NCBI GenBank assembly: GCA_041481895.1
Contig: JBGPCQ010000001.1
Coordinates: forward strand, 1 to 64,000
DNA from: JAMPXD01 sp041481895
Lineage (GTDB): Bacteria > Desulfobacterota > Desulfuromonadia > Geobacterales > Geobacteraceae
Length of the DNA stretch: 64,000 bases
Direction of reading: 5' to 3'
Shown in pieces: positions 34,087 through 43,263 of the stretch. Position 1 is the first letter of the stretch. The number at the start of each line of letters is the position of its first letter. A model generated the notes under the pieces. That model did not search any database. It saw only the letters and a program-made list of their open reading frames with translations, and was not told the DNA's origin. Made by a program: the position numbers and the translations under genes.

Positions 34087-35073
34087 TCAGATGTTTTTAT
34101 AGGCCTTCGAATAGGGATCAGAAATTATCCCATCTTTCAGTATCCGATATATTTCCCTGATGCCGTCCGGCACGGTTCTGGTTATTTCGAAGCCGAGTTC
34201 GTTTTTTATTTTAGAAAAATCGACTCGATAGTCACGGGGGTCTTCTGAGCTGCTGACAAATTTTATGCGCGCTTCAGGAACCACTTTCAGCAGTTCAGCG
34301 GCAATCATCGCCTTCTGGTAGTTCTCACCCGTGTCACCAACACCAAAAACGTTATGCCCAACAATTGAGGGATCGCTTTCAAGAACGTGAATGCATCCCT
34401 TGGCCAGGTCCTCCACATGGCAATAGGGGCGCCAGAACTGCTCGCCGAAAACTTCGAGTTCCTTGCCCAAGGCCACTTCTCTGGTGAATTCATTCACCGT
34501 GAGGTCAAAGCGAGGCCGGGGAGAAAGCCCATAGACAGTTGCGAAGCGGAGAGCTGTTGGGGTAAAATCCTCGCGAGTTTTGCTTTCCAGCAGGTACTGC
34601 TCGAACTTGACCTTGAGTTCAGCATACAGTGATACAGGTTTCAGAGGAGAACTTTCATTGAGGTAGCCTTCACCCGGCATCTTCCCATAATTGCTGCATG
34701 TTGATGCGAAGACGAATTTTTTTACAGTATTCGTTTCGCAGCAGAGATCGTAAAAATTCCTGGCACCGTTCCAGTTGATATCTTCGGCAAGTTCCGGTTG
34801 CTTGGCGCACGCAGGGTCGCCGACAATAGCGGCAAGATGAACTATAGACTCCACTCCGTGCAACGCCTTTTCAATGTCAGCACTGTTTCGCACGTCGCCT
34901 TTCATAAACTCGAAGTCTGGATCGGTGTATACGCCGATGAGCGATTCTCCGCCAAAACTCAGGTTATCCATCCCCCTGACACGATACCCTTTTGTCAATA
35001 GCTTCCGCACCAGAACGGACCCTATGTATCCCGCCGCGCCGGTAACTAATATAATTTCTTGATTCGTAGACAC
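34087..35073 (-). CDS. NAD-dependent sugar epimerase/dehydratase (extended SDR)
   Basis: The 328-residue protein starts at GTG 35071-35073, with GGAGG five bases upstream. The NAD-binding motif is VTGAAGYIGSVLVRKL, followed by SIVHLAAIVGDPACAKQPEL, FASTCSNYGKMP and the catalytic YAELKVKFEQYLL (YxxxK). The Ser/Thr-Tyr-Lys set is intact. It could be the 4,6-dehydratase feeding the aminotransferase, but the sequence looks more like the broad epimerase group than a typical LegB, so reaction type is open. It is the first gene of the nonulosonate block after the GT4 at 35100. Confidence 0.8.
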   Translation of the reverse strand: MSTNQEIILVTGAAGYIGSVLVRKLLTKGYRVRGMDNLSFGGESLIGVYTDPDFEFMKGDVRNSADIEKALHGVESIVHLAAIVGDPACAKQPELAEDINWNGARNFYDLCCETNTVKKFVFASTCSNYGKMPGEGYLNESSPLKPVSLYAELKVKFEQYLLESKTREDFTPTALRFATVYGLSPRPRFDLTVNEFTREVALGKELEVFGEQFWRPYCHVEDLAKGCIHVLESDPSIVGHNVFGVGDTGENYQKAMIAAELLKVVPEARIKFVSSSEDPRDYRVDFSKIKNELGFEITRTVPDGIREIYRILKDGIISDPYSKAYKNI

Positions 35074-35099
35074 ATTCTCCTCCGGGATTTTATTGCACT

Positions 35100-36239
35100 T
35101 TAACTACCCATTAAGCATTCATAGATTTTATTGTAATTGACAGCCATGGTACTTGCAGAATATCTGGTCATCACCAATTCTTTGCCGGTTTCGACCATTG
35201 TCGTTGCTGCAGCAGCATTGGTGATCATACTGGACATGCCATCTGCCAGTGCAGGTGCTGACAAGGCCGGGACCAGTATTCCAGCTTTCCCATGCAGCAG
35301 CACCTCAGGCACTCCGCCGACACTTGTCGAGACTATCGGAACACCTGCCAGCATTGCTTCGAGGATGACCATCGGCAGCCCTTCGGTCAAAGAGGATAGG
35401 ACAAAAACGCGGATCAGGGACAGATACCATTTGGCGTTGGCCATATAACCTGGCATCAGCACCCGCCCTTCAAGTCCCAGATCCCTGATTTTTGCCTCCA
35501 GGGAGCCCCGTTCCCCGCCTTCTCCCAGGATCACCAATCTAACTTCGGGGTTAGTTTTTGTCACTTCTTTCACGGCGTCCAGAAGAATATCGAACCCCTT
35601 TTCAGGCGAGAGGCGGCCGATTGCGCCGAGCGTATACCCACCACGGCAAAAATCGACGATGCCTCGGTCCATAGGCCCCTCAACTTCAGAATCGTGGACA
35701 GACAAACCGTCATCGGTTACCGGAATGCCATTGTTGACCACCTGGCAATTCTGAATCACGCGCTTTCTCATCCCGGAATGCGTGCGCATGGATTCACTGA
35801 CCAGGACCACCTGATCGATAAAGTCAAGGCTCAGGGAATCGAGCCACTCATACACGCGCATCCTGTTCATACCACCTGTGCTGCACCAGCCGTGGACCGT
35901 CGCAACGAGAGGGAGACGGCGGAAGCTGCGGGGCAGAAACCCGAAGAGGATATTCCCCTTGTAGCCGTGGGAATGGAGCAGGTCGAATTTCTCCCGCCAG
36001 GCGAACCGCAACACCCTGAATGCCCCCGGGATATTGGGTCCGGGACGCATCCGAAACTTCTCCACCCTTACCCCCCTCCGCAGCGCTTCGGTCTCCAGCG
36101 GCTTCTCGACTATATGCGGCTCACCGATGCTGGCAATTACCGGCTCCAGCCCCAGCCTGGCCTGCTCGGTAACGAGATTGAGGAGCATGACTTCCGCTCC
36201 GTACAAGCCGCCGCTGTCGATGACATGAAGCACTTTCAT
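35100..36239 (-). CDS. Glycosyltransferase family 4 (XrtA locus)
   Basis: A 379-residue GT-B enzyme: VLHVIDSGGLYGAEVMLLNL, SHGYKGNILFGFLPRSF, LGAIGRLSPEKGFDILLDAV, and LSSLTEGLPMVILEAMLAGV with PIVSTSVGGVPEVLL (donor-side EGLPMVILEA). It directly follows the EpsI-GT2 gene with a 3-bp gap, placing it in the conserved XrtA operon instead of the variable cassette. It probably makes an early linkage of the repeat. Confidence 0.87.
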   Translation of the reverse strand: MKVLHVIDSGGLYGAEVMLLNLVTEQARLGLEPVIASIGEPHIVEKPLETEALRRGVRVEKFRMRPGPNIPGAFRVLRFAWREKFDLLHSHGYKGNILFGFLPRSFRRLPLVATVHGWCSTGGMNRMRVYEWLDSLSLDFIDQVVLVSESMRTHSGMRKRVIQNCQVVNNGIPVTDDGLSVHDSEVEGPMDRGIVDFCRGGYTLGAIGRLSPEKGFDILLDAVKEVTKTNPEVRLVILGEGGERGSLEAKIRDLGLEGRVLMPGYMANAKWYLSLIRVFVLSSLTEGLPMVILEAMLAGVPIVSTSVGGVPEVLLHGKAGILVPALSAPALADGMSSMITNAAAATTMVETGKELVMTRYSASTMAVNYNKIYECLMGS

Positions 36240-36242
36240 CCG

Positions 36243-38120
36243 TTACCCTTTCCGCGGCGTCCAGATCACCTGCTTCTTTCCGAGCAGGAATTTTCCGAAG
36301 GCATGGGCTGCGGCCACATTGAGAAGCGCGAAGTACTTGCTGAACGTGATCAGTCGGATACGGCAGCCGTACTTCTCCAGCAGGGGAGAGGCCGCCGCCG
36401 CGATGTAACATCCGCTCTGAAGCATGAAAAAAGCCCTGTACGCCCATCCTTCGTCGAGAAGGACCAGGTTTGCTCCGTATGCGCCGGCGATAAAAAAGAA
36501 GCAAAGATAGCGCAGAACCTTGTGGGACCACAACTGCCAGGCGAAAAGAGGATGCCGCATGAACGAAAGCTGCTGCCGCATGTCATAGAGCGCCCACAGC
36601 GCCCGCAGGGACACCCTCACCCGCATCCTGTATTCGTCGGTGGATTTGCCGAGCGCAGGCTCCTTAAGCAGAGCCCGGGGCTCGTACACCACGCGATATC
36701 CCTGTTCGACAACCTTCAACGGCATGACGAAGTCGGGGAGCTGGTCAGCGCTCATCGGGTCGTAGAGTTCTTTTCTCATCGCGTCGATGCCCCCGTCGAC
36801 ACCCACGATGGAACCGAAGCGGGTTTCGACTTCCCGCAGTGCATTCTCGTATTTCATGTAGGCGGAACATCCGTCACCGACGGTGGTGCCGTCCGGATTG
36901 GCATAGATCATCTTGCCGGTCACATAGCCAACAGCGGGGTCGGCGAAATTTTCGACGAGCCGACGTACAGCATCAGGGGCATAGAGGGAATTTGCATCGG
37001 AGAAGACGATAACGTTCCCCCTGGCCCGGGAAACTGCCATATTGAGGGCCGATGTCTTCCCTCCGCGGGGCTCCTGGCGCAGCAGTCGGACGTTGTCATC
37101 CGCGTACTTCTCCACGATGGCGTCGGTCCGGTCGGTCGATCCATCGGAAATGACGATTATCTCAAGTTTTTCACGGGGGTAATCCAGCGTCAGCTTGTTC
37201 TCGATGGTTTGCCCGATCACCTGCGCTTCATTGTAAGCCGCGATGACGATCGTTACGCCGGGTTCGTGCGCGCCCCGCCTCACCGGGCGGGGCGCAAGGC
37301 ACGAAATCAGCCATGCTGACAGGGGATAGCCGATGTAGACGTACACGGCGAAGAAAAGCGCCATGAAGAAGACCGCTTTTGCGGTCCGCGCGTCCAGGCT
37401 GAACGAAACGAAAGGGTACGGGACGACAACAGCCGCCTCCGCTCTGTCGCCGGCTCCATAACCGTTCGCTGCGTCGCCCCTGACGTAAGAGAGAAAAACG
37501 GGGTAAAAATTCACGATGAAATCGTCGATAATCCGGTGCGCTTCCTCTACCGGTCGGTCGCCGATCGGACAGGATATGCGGACGAAGGCGTTGTCCTCGC
37601 CTGACTTGAGAAACCTTTGCCGCAGCAGGGAAACCTTTTGCCCCAGCGTACCGGGCGAAGTGTGGTCATAGGCCTGAAACCAGTAGAAGATCATCTCTTT
37701 CAGGCCGTCACGCTCTGCAATCATCGACGAGTAGGAGACTGCCGGAAATCCTGATCGGGTGTTCACCTCGCCCAATCTTATGCCTTCCACGTTCCACCCC
37801 TGTCCCGGAAAACAGACGAGCGGATCGTGGGCTGCGCCGACATTTTTGGCGCTCAGATAGTAACCGACATAGAGGGAGACCGAATCGTTCCCTTTGCGGT
37901 ATGAACGGAAAACGTGGTCGTCAAGCTTGAGTTCCCGAACTATTTCCTGGCTGAGCGGCTGATCCTGAATCCTCTGCCAGCCTCCAAACTCCTCCAGCGC
38001 CGTGGAGAGGGGGGCATACTTCGGCCCGGCTTCAATGTGCTGCTGTCGGAAGACGAAGAAGGCGGTCAATCCGAACAGCAAGATCAGGAAAAGAATTCTC
38101 AGGCTGCTTATTTGTCCCAT
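36243..38120 (-). CDS. EpsI domain fused to a membrane glycosyltransferase 2
   Basis: The protein has 625 residues from ATG 38118-38120 (AGGAG upstream). The N-terminal 210 residues are an EpsI domain, the exosortase companion: one membrane segment, then FGGWQRIQDQPLSQEIVREL, YVGYYLSAKNVGAAHDPLVC and MIFYWFQAYDH. A transmembrane segment follows and then a GT-A domain (VTIVIAAYNEAQVIGQTIEN, IIVISDGSTDRTDAI, VFSDANSLY, GVDGGIDAMRKELY), ending in three membrane segments. EpsI is normally a separate gene or fused to the exosortase, so this EpsI-GT2 fusion is unusual. The gene overlaps the exosortase stop. Confidence 0.85.
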   Translation of the reverse strand: MGQISSLRILFLILLFGLTAFFVFRQQHIEAGPKYAPLSTALEEFGGWQRIQDQPLSQEIVRELKLDDHVFRSYRKGNDSVSLYVGYYLSAKNVGAAHDPLVCFPGQGWNVEGIRLGEVNTRSGFPAVSYSSMIAERDGLKEMIFYWFQAYDHTSPGTLGQKVSLLRQRFLKSGEDNAFVRISCPIGDRPVEEAHRIIDDFIVNFYPVFLSYVRGDAANGYGAGDRAEAAVVVPYPFVSFSLDARTAKAVFFMALFFAVYVYIGYPLSAWLISCLAPRPVRRGAHEPGVTIVIAAYNEAQVIGQTIENKLTLDYPREKLEIIVISDGSTDRTDAIVEKYADDNVRLLRQEPRGGKTSALNMAVSRARGNVIVFSDANSLYAPDAVRRLVENFADPAVGYVTGKMIYANPDGTTVGDGCSAYMKYENALREVETRFGSIVGVDGGIDAMRKELYDPMSADQLPDFVMPLKVVEQGYRVVYEPRALLKEPALGKSTDEYRMRVRVSLRALWALYDMRQQLSFMRHPLFAWQLWSHKVLRYLCFFFIAGAYGANLVLLDEGWAYRAFFMLQSGCYIAAAASPLLEKYGCRIRLITFSKYFALLNVAAAHAFGKFLLGKKQVIWTPRKG

Positions 38121-38980
38121 CTGCAGATCACTCCTTTTACGCAAAGAAACAAACCGACGGCACAGGCAAAGATAAAGAGCCCAAACAGCGTGTGCGCCGG
38201 TTCCCGGGCAAGGTCGAACCCGGCATAGTAAAAGGCCGCTATCATTATCAGTACCCGGAGGATGTTGACCACTATGGCAACGGGGATTGCACTGAGGAAC
38301 AGCACTCCGCGCAAGGGGTTAGAGCGCACGGTCAGATAGGCGAAAACCGCTCCCAGTGCCATCATGGCCGTGAGGGAACGCAGACCACTGCACGCTTGAA
38401 CCACTTGGAGCGTCTGCTGCGGAAGATGAATGACATTCCCCTCGCGGTAAATCGGTATACCGGCGAGAGATGCCGCGGCGGTCGCCATCTTGGAGACGAA
38501 GATCTGGAGGGGAATGGTCAGGGCCGAGTATATCTGCGCCGGCACAGGAATCATAAACAGGAGGAGCGAGAGAGGGAAGATGCAGCATCTGAAAAGACCG
38601 AATCCGAAAAGAAAGATGATGACCCCGGCAAGTGAGGGAATGAAAGAGAAGGAGGCGGCTGTCTCGATTTCGGCCAGTCTGGCGAAGAGGTAAAGCGCCA
38701 GTCCAGCCAGGATGACCGGGATTCCGACCCAGGAGGGTTTAACGGAGGTATGGGCGAGGGTTTCCCGATTGCGCCACAGGAGGTAGACGGAAAGGGGAAT
38801 TATCGCGAACCCGTGAGAATAGTCGTCGGATGAGGACCACGAACTGACCAGTTTCTCCAGGACGGGGAAATAGGCAAGGACGAACATCCCGGCAAGGAGG
38901 GTGAGAAGCAGATGGGCCGGATTCAGGCCGGCCGTATGAAGCTGAAACTGATTGGCTGTTTTACCGGTTTCTGCGTTCAT
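38108..38980 (-). CDS. xrtA: Exosortase A
   Basis: A 290-residue integral membrane protein of about eight segments. The catalytic triad is visible: Cys197 in VVQACSGLRSLTAMMALG, Arg242 in VVNILRVLIMIAA and His263 in REPAHTLFGLFIF. Exosortases are membrane transpeptidases that recognise the PEP-CTERM tail, cleave it and pass the protein to the outside or to a glycan-linked anchor. The overlapping deacetylase, EpsI, PrsT and other XrtA-specific neighbours identify it as type A. A matching substrate lies at 51234-51896. Confidence 0.92.
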   Translation of the reverse strand: MNAETGKTANQFQLHTAGLNPAHLLLTLLAGMFVLAYFPVLEKLVSSWSSSDDYSHGFAIIPLSVYLLWRNRETLAHTSVKPSWVGIPVILAGLALYLFARLAEIETAASFSFIPSLAGVIIFLFGFGLFRCCIFPLSLLLFMIPVPAQIYSALTIPLQIFVSKMATAAASLAGIPIYREGNVIHLPQQTLQVVQACSGLRSLTAMMALGAVFAYLTVRSNPLRGVLFLSAIPVAIVVNILRVLIMIAAFYYAGFDLAREPAHTLFGLFIFACAVGLFLCVKGVICRWDK

Positions 38981-39858
38981 GATAATCCCTGACTGTCTGA
39001 GCGATCCGTCGGCAGGCTCTCGATGCCGAGAACGTTCCTGACGGTCGAAAAGCTGAAGTTTTCCAGGAGGTGAATGATCCTTTTCTCCGTCTTCTCCAGG
39101 TTCAGATAGTGCCTGAAACGGGATTTGAGGCCGGCCTTAATCCTGGGTTGCCCGGGGTCTATCTCCCACGGGTGAAAGTAGACCACTGCCGGCTGTTTCT
39201 CGCGGGTATTGATGTAGTTGATGGCACGCCCGACGAGTGAAGCGGGCAGAAGACGAAGATACCCACCACCAGCGATCGGCATGCACGATTGCCACTTCCC
39301 GACTTTCAGGGGGAAGGTGGAAATCGGAAATTCCCTGATGGTTCCCGCTTGAGTCCGAATCTCATGGGGAAATCGCTCGCCGCCCGGAATACCGTAAATA
39401 TCGTGCAGCACGGGAAACGTACTCGAATCATAGGTGTAGCCCTCAGCAGCCAGAATTTCGAATGCCCACAACGACTGCCTGGTGATGGAATAGCTGGGCG
39501 CCCGGTAACCGCATACCTTTTCCCCGGTTATATCTTCCAGGATAATTTTGGCCTTGCGTACATCGGCACGAAACTTTTCAGGGCCGATTCGGTAGATCAG
39601 TTCATGGCCATAACCATGGCTGGCAATTTCATGGCCGGAATCCCGGATTCTTCTGACAAGTATCGGCAGCCTCTCGGCGACCCATCCGAGAACGAAAAAT
39701 GTCGCGCTTACCTTATACTCTTCAAGAATATCGAGGATCTTGCAGGTATTGTTTTCGACACGCAGGGGATAATGGTGCCATTCATCCCGGCGTACATGCC
39801 GCTCAAAGGCGGTCACCTGGAAGTAGTCTTCGACATCTATGGTGAGGGCGTTCAACAT
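38977..39858 (-). CDS. XrtA-associated polysaccharide deacetylase
   Basis: The protein has 293 residues from ATG 39856-39858, which overlaps the stop of the upstream fusion gene (TGATG). NodB motifs: ALTIDVEDYFQVTAFERHV, ATFFVLGWVAERLPILVRRI, HEIASHGYGHELIY, GYRAPSYSITRQSL and a C-terminal HPWEIDPGQPRIK extension typical of the DUF3473 group that accompanies exosortase A. It probably deacetylates an N-acetylhexosamine of the exopolysaccharide at the envelope. It ends overlapping the exosortase start. Confidence 0.9.
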   Translation of the reverse strand: MLNALTIDVEDYFQVTAFERHVRRDEWHHYPLRVENNTCKILDILEEYKVSATFFVLGWVAERLPILVRRIRDSGHEIASHGYGHELIYRIGPEKFRADVRKAKIILEDITGEKVCGYRAPSYSITRQSLWAFEILAAEGYTYDSSTFPVLHDIYGIPGGERFPHEIRTQAGTIREFPISTFPLKVGKWQSCMPIAGGGYLRLLPASLVGRAINYINTREKQPAVVYFHPWEIDPGQPRIKAGLKSRFRHYLNLEKTEKRIIHLLENFSFSTVRNVLGIESLPTDRSDSQGLS

Positions 39859-42278
39859 CACAAAACCTTCCTCACTTCCAGAATTACCCGGTTAACCTGG
39901 TAATTGTCCGTGGCGATGCCGGGCGAAGAGTAGTTGATGTACTTGTAGTTCAGCGCTACGGTCAGACCTTCGCCCAGCAGGTAGCTGAGACCGCTGACGA
40001 CGAAAAAGTGGCGGGTGTAGCTACCCGCATGGAGATTGCCCGCCTTGCCGGGGGCAATGAGGTCTTTCTGGTCATATTTATCGGCGGTGAAGGCGAGGGT
40101 GCCGGTCAGCTTCGGCAGAAGCTCGTAGCTGCTTCGCACGCTGCCTCCGTATCTTCGCGTCTGGAGGCGCTCCGTCACTATGTTCTCTAACTCGGCATAG
40201 GAGAGGGTCAGCCCCAGGTCACCCCGCGCGAGCTTTTTGCTCACGTCCGCCACGTATGACGTCTGCTTGGTCGTATTACTTTGCGGATCTTCTGTGAAGG
40301 TGACGTCTGTTTTCAATGTGGCGACTACTCCGCCGAAGTCATGGGTTAAGCCGGCGTTCCAGAAGATGTTGGATAGACGACTGCCGGTGGAATACAGCAT
40401 CCATGTGTTCCCCACCTGCCCGAAAACGAACGATTTTTCCGCGTATTCATAGCGGCCGCCGGCATAGGCGTCGTGCTTGTCGTAGTCATTGCTGTCCGTG
40501 ATCTCATGGGTGAAGGAATAGCCGGCTGTAACACTCGCCTTTGGCGAAAACACGTGAGAAAGCTCGGCAAAGGCGCTCTGGTCTTGCCTATTCACGCCGG
40601 TTGGTTCCCGGTACCAGGTGTTCACATAGCGATAGCCCGTTTTAAGTGTCGCCAGGGTCCCCAGTCGCCAGAGGAAGTAAGGGGAGGCGGTAAAGATGTT
40701 GCGGTCCGACTGGTTGACGAACAGGTTTTCCTGGCTGGTATCCCGGCTCACATTGAGGGAGACCCTGGTGTAGGTGTCGCTCAGTTCGAGGAACATGAAC
40801 TCTTCGATAACCTTGATGAGCCCCTTTCCCACAAGGTTATGGGTTATGTCGTCGCTGCGGCTGCCGCGGGCATAGTAGCGGTTATCGAACACGTAGCCTA
40901 TGTCCCAGTCCCAGAAAGGGGCCTTGTACTGCAAATTGATCCCCGGCTGCACGCGGGTGATGTAATCCGCCCTCTTGTTCGCGCTGGTTTCGAAGACGTT
41001 GTCCGTGTACTCCTCGCCGACCGTAAGGGAGGGGTGAAGCGTGAATTCGGCGGCCCCGGCGATCGTGCTCAGAAAAAAGAAGCCGAGCACAGCAAAAATT
41101 TTAAACCCCGATGCGCTGAACACGCGCCGAAGGAAGCCTTCCTTGGCGATCTTTCCCTCTGTGCCGGAGGCCTTGTCTTCACTTTCCCCATTGCCGGCTC
41201 TGTTGCCGTTCCCCTCCGGCGGGGCGGGAGACAAAGCAGCCGCCTCCGGACGATCCTTTGCCGGATATTCCAGAGCGCTGACTAGTGCGGGCCTCTCCGG
41301 ATAGGTATCCTGCTTGAAGGTTTCAGGTTCTGCTCCGTAATTGTCGATGTGGTCACGGATTCCTTTGAGCATCGAAGTGAACTCTGTATCGGCCGCCGTG
41401 GTGCATTGCCCGGGGAGGGCATCGCCGTCTGCCGGGTTTTCCCTGATAGTGGCGGTTTCGCCCCAGAAGTGATTTTCGAAATCGAGGTCGCCGATAATGT
41501 CGGTCACTATCTCTCTGCCTATCCGTCGCGTCTCTTCGGCGAACGCCGCAAGCATGAGGAAATCGCAGATAATGTTGATCAGGCGGGGAATCCCCCTGCT
41601 GTATGCGAAAATAGCCTCCAGGGCTTCCTGCGAGAAAAGGACCGCATCACGGTTACCGGCCGTTTCCAGCCGGTGCAGGATGTACTGCTCTGTTTCCGCA
41701 ACGGTCAAGGGCTGTATTGTGCAATTGATCTTCATCCGCTGGCGGAGCTGCATCAGTGCCGGTGAAGCCAGGGTCTCCCGCAGTTCCGGCTGACCCACCA
41801 GGATGATCTGCAGGAGCTTCGCCTGATCGGTTTCCAGGTTCGAAAGCATCCGGATTTCTTCCAGCAGATCGACGGAAAGGTTCTGCGCTTCGTCGATGAT
41901 CAGGATCGGCTGGTTCCCCTGCACAAACTGGTCGATGAGAAAATCGTTCAGCTCCCGCAGAAGCGTAATCTTGTCTTTCCCCCGACTGGAGAGGCCGAAG
42001 TCGTCGTTGATCATGGCGAGCAACTGGTCGGAATTCACCTTCGTGTTGAATATCTTGGACAGGACTACCCTGCGGTCCCTCTTTTTAATGAGGTCCCTGA
42101 TTATCGTGGTCTTGCCCGTACCGACTGCGCCCGTCAGGAGGATGAATCCGGCCCTTTCCTGGATGCCGTAGTCGAGGTACATCAAGACTTTTCTGTGCGA
42201 TCTGCTCAGAAAAAGAAAGTCGGGGTTCGGCAACAGATCAAAGGGTTTCATGGTCAGATTGAAGAAGGATTCGTACAT
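39858..42278 (-). CDS. XrtA-associated ATPase fused to an exported beta-barrel protein
   Basis: An 806-residue protein joining two normally separate XrtA proteins. Residues 1-285 are an ExeA-like AAA ATPase (Walker A LTGAVGTGKTTIIRDLIKK, Walker B ILIIDEAQNLS). A 100-residue polar linker follows, then a hydrophobic stretch (FKIFAVLGFFFLSTIAGAAE) resembling a signal peptide with an AGA-A cleavage site. Residues about 400-806 are repetitive amphipathic strands of an outer-membrane beta-barrel. A cytoplasmic ATPase joined to an outer-membrane barrel needs processing at the internal signal, or separate translation from an internal GTG near 41122. Start ATG 42276-42278 with GGAGA upstream. Confidence 0.85.
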   Translation of the reverse strand: MYESFFNLTMKPFDLLPNPDFLFLSRSHRKVLMYLDYGIQERAGFILLTGAVGTGKTTIIRDLIKKRDRRVVLSKIFNTKVNSDQLLAMINDDFGLSSRGKDKITLLRELNDFLIDQFVQGNQPILIIDEAQNLSVDLLEEIRMLSNLETDQAKLLQIILVGQPELRETLASPALMQLRQRMKINCTIQPLTVAETEQYILHRLETAGNRDAVLFSQEALEAIFAYSRGIPRLINIICDFLMLAAFAEETRRIGREIVTDIIGDLDFENHFWGETATIRENPADGDALPGQCTTAADTEFTSMLKGIRDHIDNYGAEPETFKQDTYPERPALVSALEYPAKDRPEAAALSPAPPEGNGNRAGNGESEDKASGTEGKIAKEGFLRRVFSASGFKIFAVLGFFFLSTIAGAAEFTLHPSLTVGEEYTDNVFETSANKRADYITRVQPGINLQYKAPFWDWDIGYVFDNRYYARGSRSDDITHNLVGKGLIKVIEEFMFLELSDTYTRVSLNVSRDTSQENLFVNQSDRNIFTASPYFLWRLGTLATLKTGYRYVNTWYREPTGVNRQDQSAFAELSHVFSPKASVTAGYSFTHEITDSNDYDKHDAYAGGRYEYAEKSFVFGQVGNTWMLYSTGSRLSNIFWNAGLTHDFGGVVATLKTDVTFTEDPQSNTTKQTSYVADVSKKLARGDLGLTLSYAELENIVTERLQTRRYGGSVRSSYELLPKLTGTLAFTADKYDQKDLIAPGKAGNLHAGSYTRHFFVVSGLSYLLGEGLTVALNYKYINYSSPGIATDNYQVNRVILEVRKVL

Positions 42279-42296
42279 TTTTTCTCCGGAGTTTTT

Positions 42297-42341
42297 GGAC
42301 TCGGGACCAGGGACTCATAATTCATAAATCATAACTCGATT
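42297..42341. repeat. Degenerate heptanucleotide tandem repeat
   Basis: The plus strand can be cut into seven-base units: GGACTCG, GGACCAG, GGACTCA, TAATTCA, TAAATCA, TAACTCG. It fills the gap between the tyrosine kinase and ATPase-barrel genes and codes for nothing. It resembles the short tandem heptamers (STRR) described in cyanobacterial intergenic DNA. Confidence 0.7.
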
Positions 42342-42344
42342 CTG

Positions 42345-43142
42345 TCAGTAGTAATGATAACGGCCGACGTGGTCCTCGATGGTGGCTTCATTGTACACAA
42401 TTCCCAACAGGTTGGGCCCCTTCAGGTATCCCAGCGCTTCGGTGATTTCGGAGAGGGTTGCGATCCCCTCCTTGACCACGAAGACGACACCGTCGACGAT
42501 GGTGCTGAGGGTGCGGGACTCGGAAAATGGCAGGACAGGAGGGGTGTCGATGATTATATAACGGTCCGGATAGCGATGCTTCATCTCCAGGAGCAGTTTC
42601 TTCACTTTCTGTGATGAAAAGAGCTCCACGGGGTTCTTCACCTTTTTTCCCGCAGGCAGCAGAGTGAGTTTGCCGATGCCGGTTCTGATCAGTGCTTTGC
42701 TGATATCAATGCCGTCGGTGAGGCAGTCGGCAAGCCCCAATTCCGCCTCGATGCCGAGATACGTGTGGATCGAAGGCCTGCGGAGGTCCGCGTCGACAAG
42801 CAATACGGTATGGTCGTGTTCCTGGGCCAGACTTATGGCGAGGTTGAGCGAGGTAATGCTTTTCCCCTCGCTGCTGAGGGAACTGCTTACCATCAAGGTG
42901 TTCTGGAAACACTCCCTGTTGGTCACTTTAACGACGACCGATTTCAGTTTCCGGTATTCCTCTGCAATGAATGTGTGGGGATCGTTGGCCGTAACGAGAA
43001 GGGGATTTGTTACCCTGACATCGTCCCGCGACGGCGGAGGGATTAAGGAAGGAGCGGGACGCGGGACGTCATGCGGAACGTTTGCTAGTGTCCGGCTCCG
43101 CAGCAGGGCCGCTTTTTCGAGTGCACTCTCAATTCTGCTCAT
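42345..43142 (-). CDS. XrtA-associated tyrosine autokinase (CpsD/CapB family)
   Basis: The protein has 265 residues from ATG 43140-43142 (GAGG upstream; the ATG at 43151 is too close to it). BY-kinase motifs: Walker A SSLSSEGKSITSLN, Walker A' TVLLVDADLRRPSIHTYLG, Walker B region YIIIDTPPVLPFSES, and a short C-terminal tyrosine group (RYHYY) for autophosphorylation. With the neighbouring Wzz protein it controls polymer length and export. Unlike single-chain Wzc proteins, the periplasmic half is encoded separately at 43264. Confidence 0.9.
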   Translation of the reverse strand: MSRIESALEKAALLRSRTLANVPHDVPRPAPSLIPPPSRDDVRVTNPLLVTANDPHTFIAEEYRKLKSVVVKVTNRECFQNTLMVSSSLSSEGKSITSLNLAISLAQEHDHTVLLVDADLRRPSIHTYLGIEAELGLADCLTDGIDISKALIRTGIGKLTLLPAGKKVKNPVELFSSQKVKKLLLEMKHRYPDRYIIIDTPPVLPFSESRTLSTIVDGVVFVVKEGIATLSEITEALGYLKGPNLLGIVYNEATIEDHVGRYHYY

Positions 43143-43203
43143 AAAATGCATTCCTCTTAACGTAAGATGGTTATTTCGAAAGTTGTCGCATCGACCATAA
43201 TCT

Positions 43204-43225
43204 CCTTCCCCTTGAAAGGGGAAGG
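43204..43225. repeat. Perfect 10-bp inverted repeat between the wzz-like and kinase genes
   Basis: CCTTCCCCTT (43204-43213) and AAGGGGAAGG (43216-43225) form a hairpin with a two-base loop. No T-tract follows on either strand, so it is not a standard terminator. It may protect or separate transcripts within the operon. Confidence 0.55.
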
Positions 43226-43263
43226 AACAGCAAATACAATTTTATATCCGGACACCGCCGGCT

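Noticed and set aside
35694..37319. 541-codon plus-strand open frame
   Set aside because: It lies antisense to the GT4 and EpsI-GT2 genes, has low-complexity composition and matches no family; it is a shadow of GC-rich codon bias.
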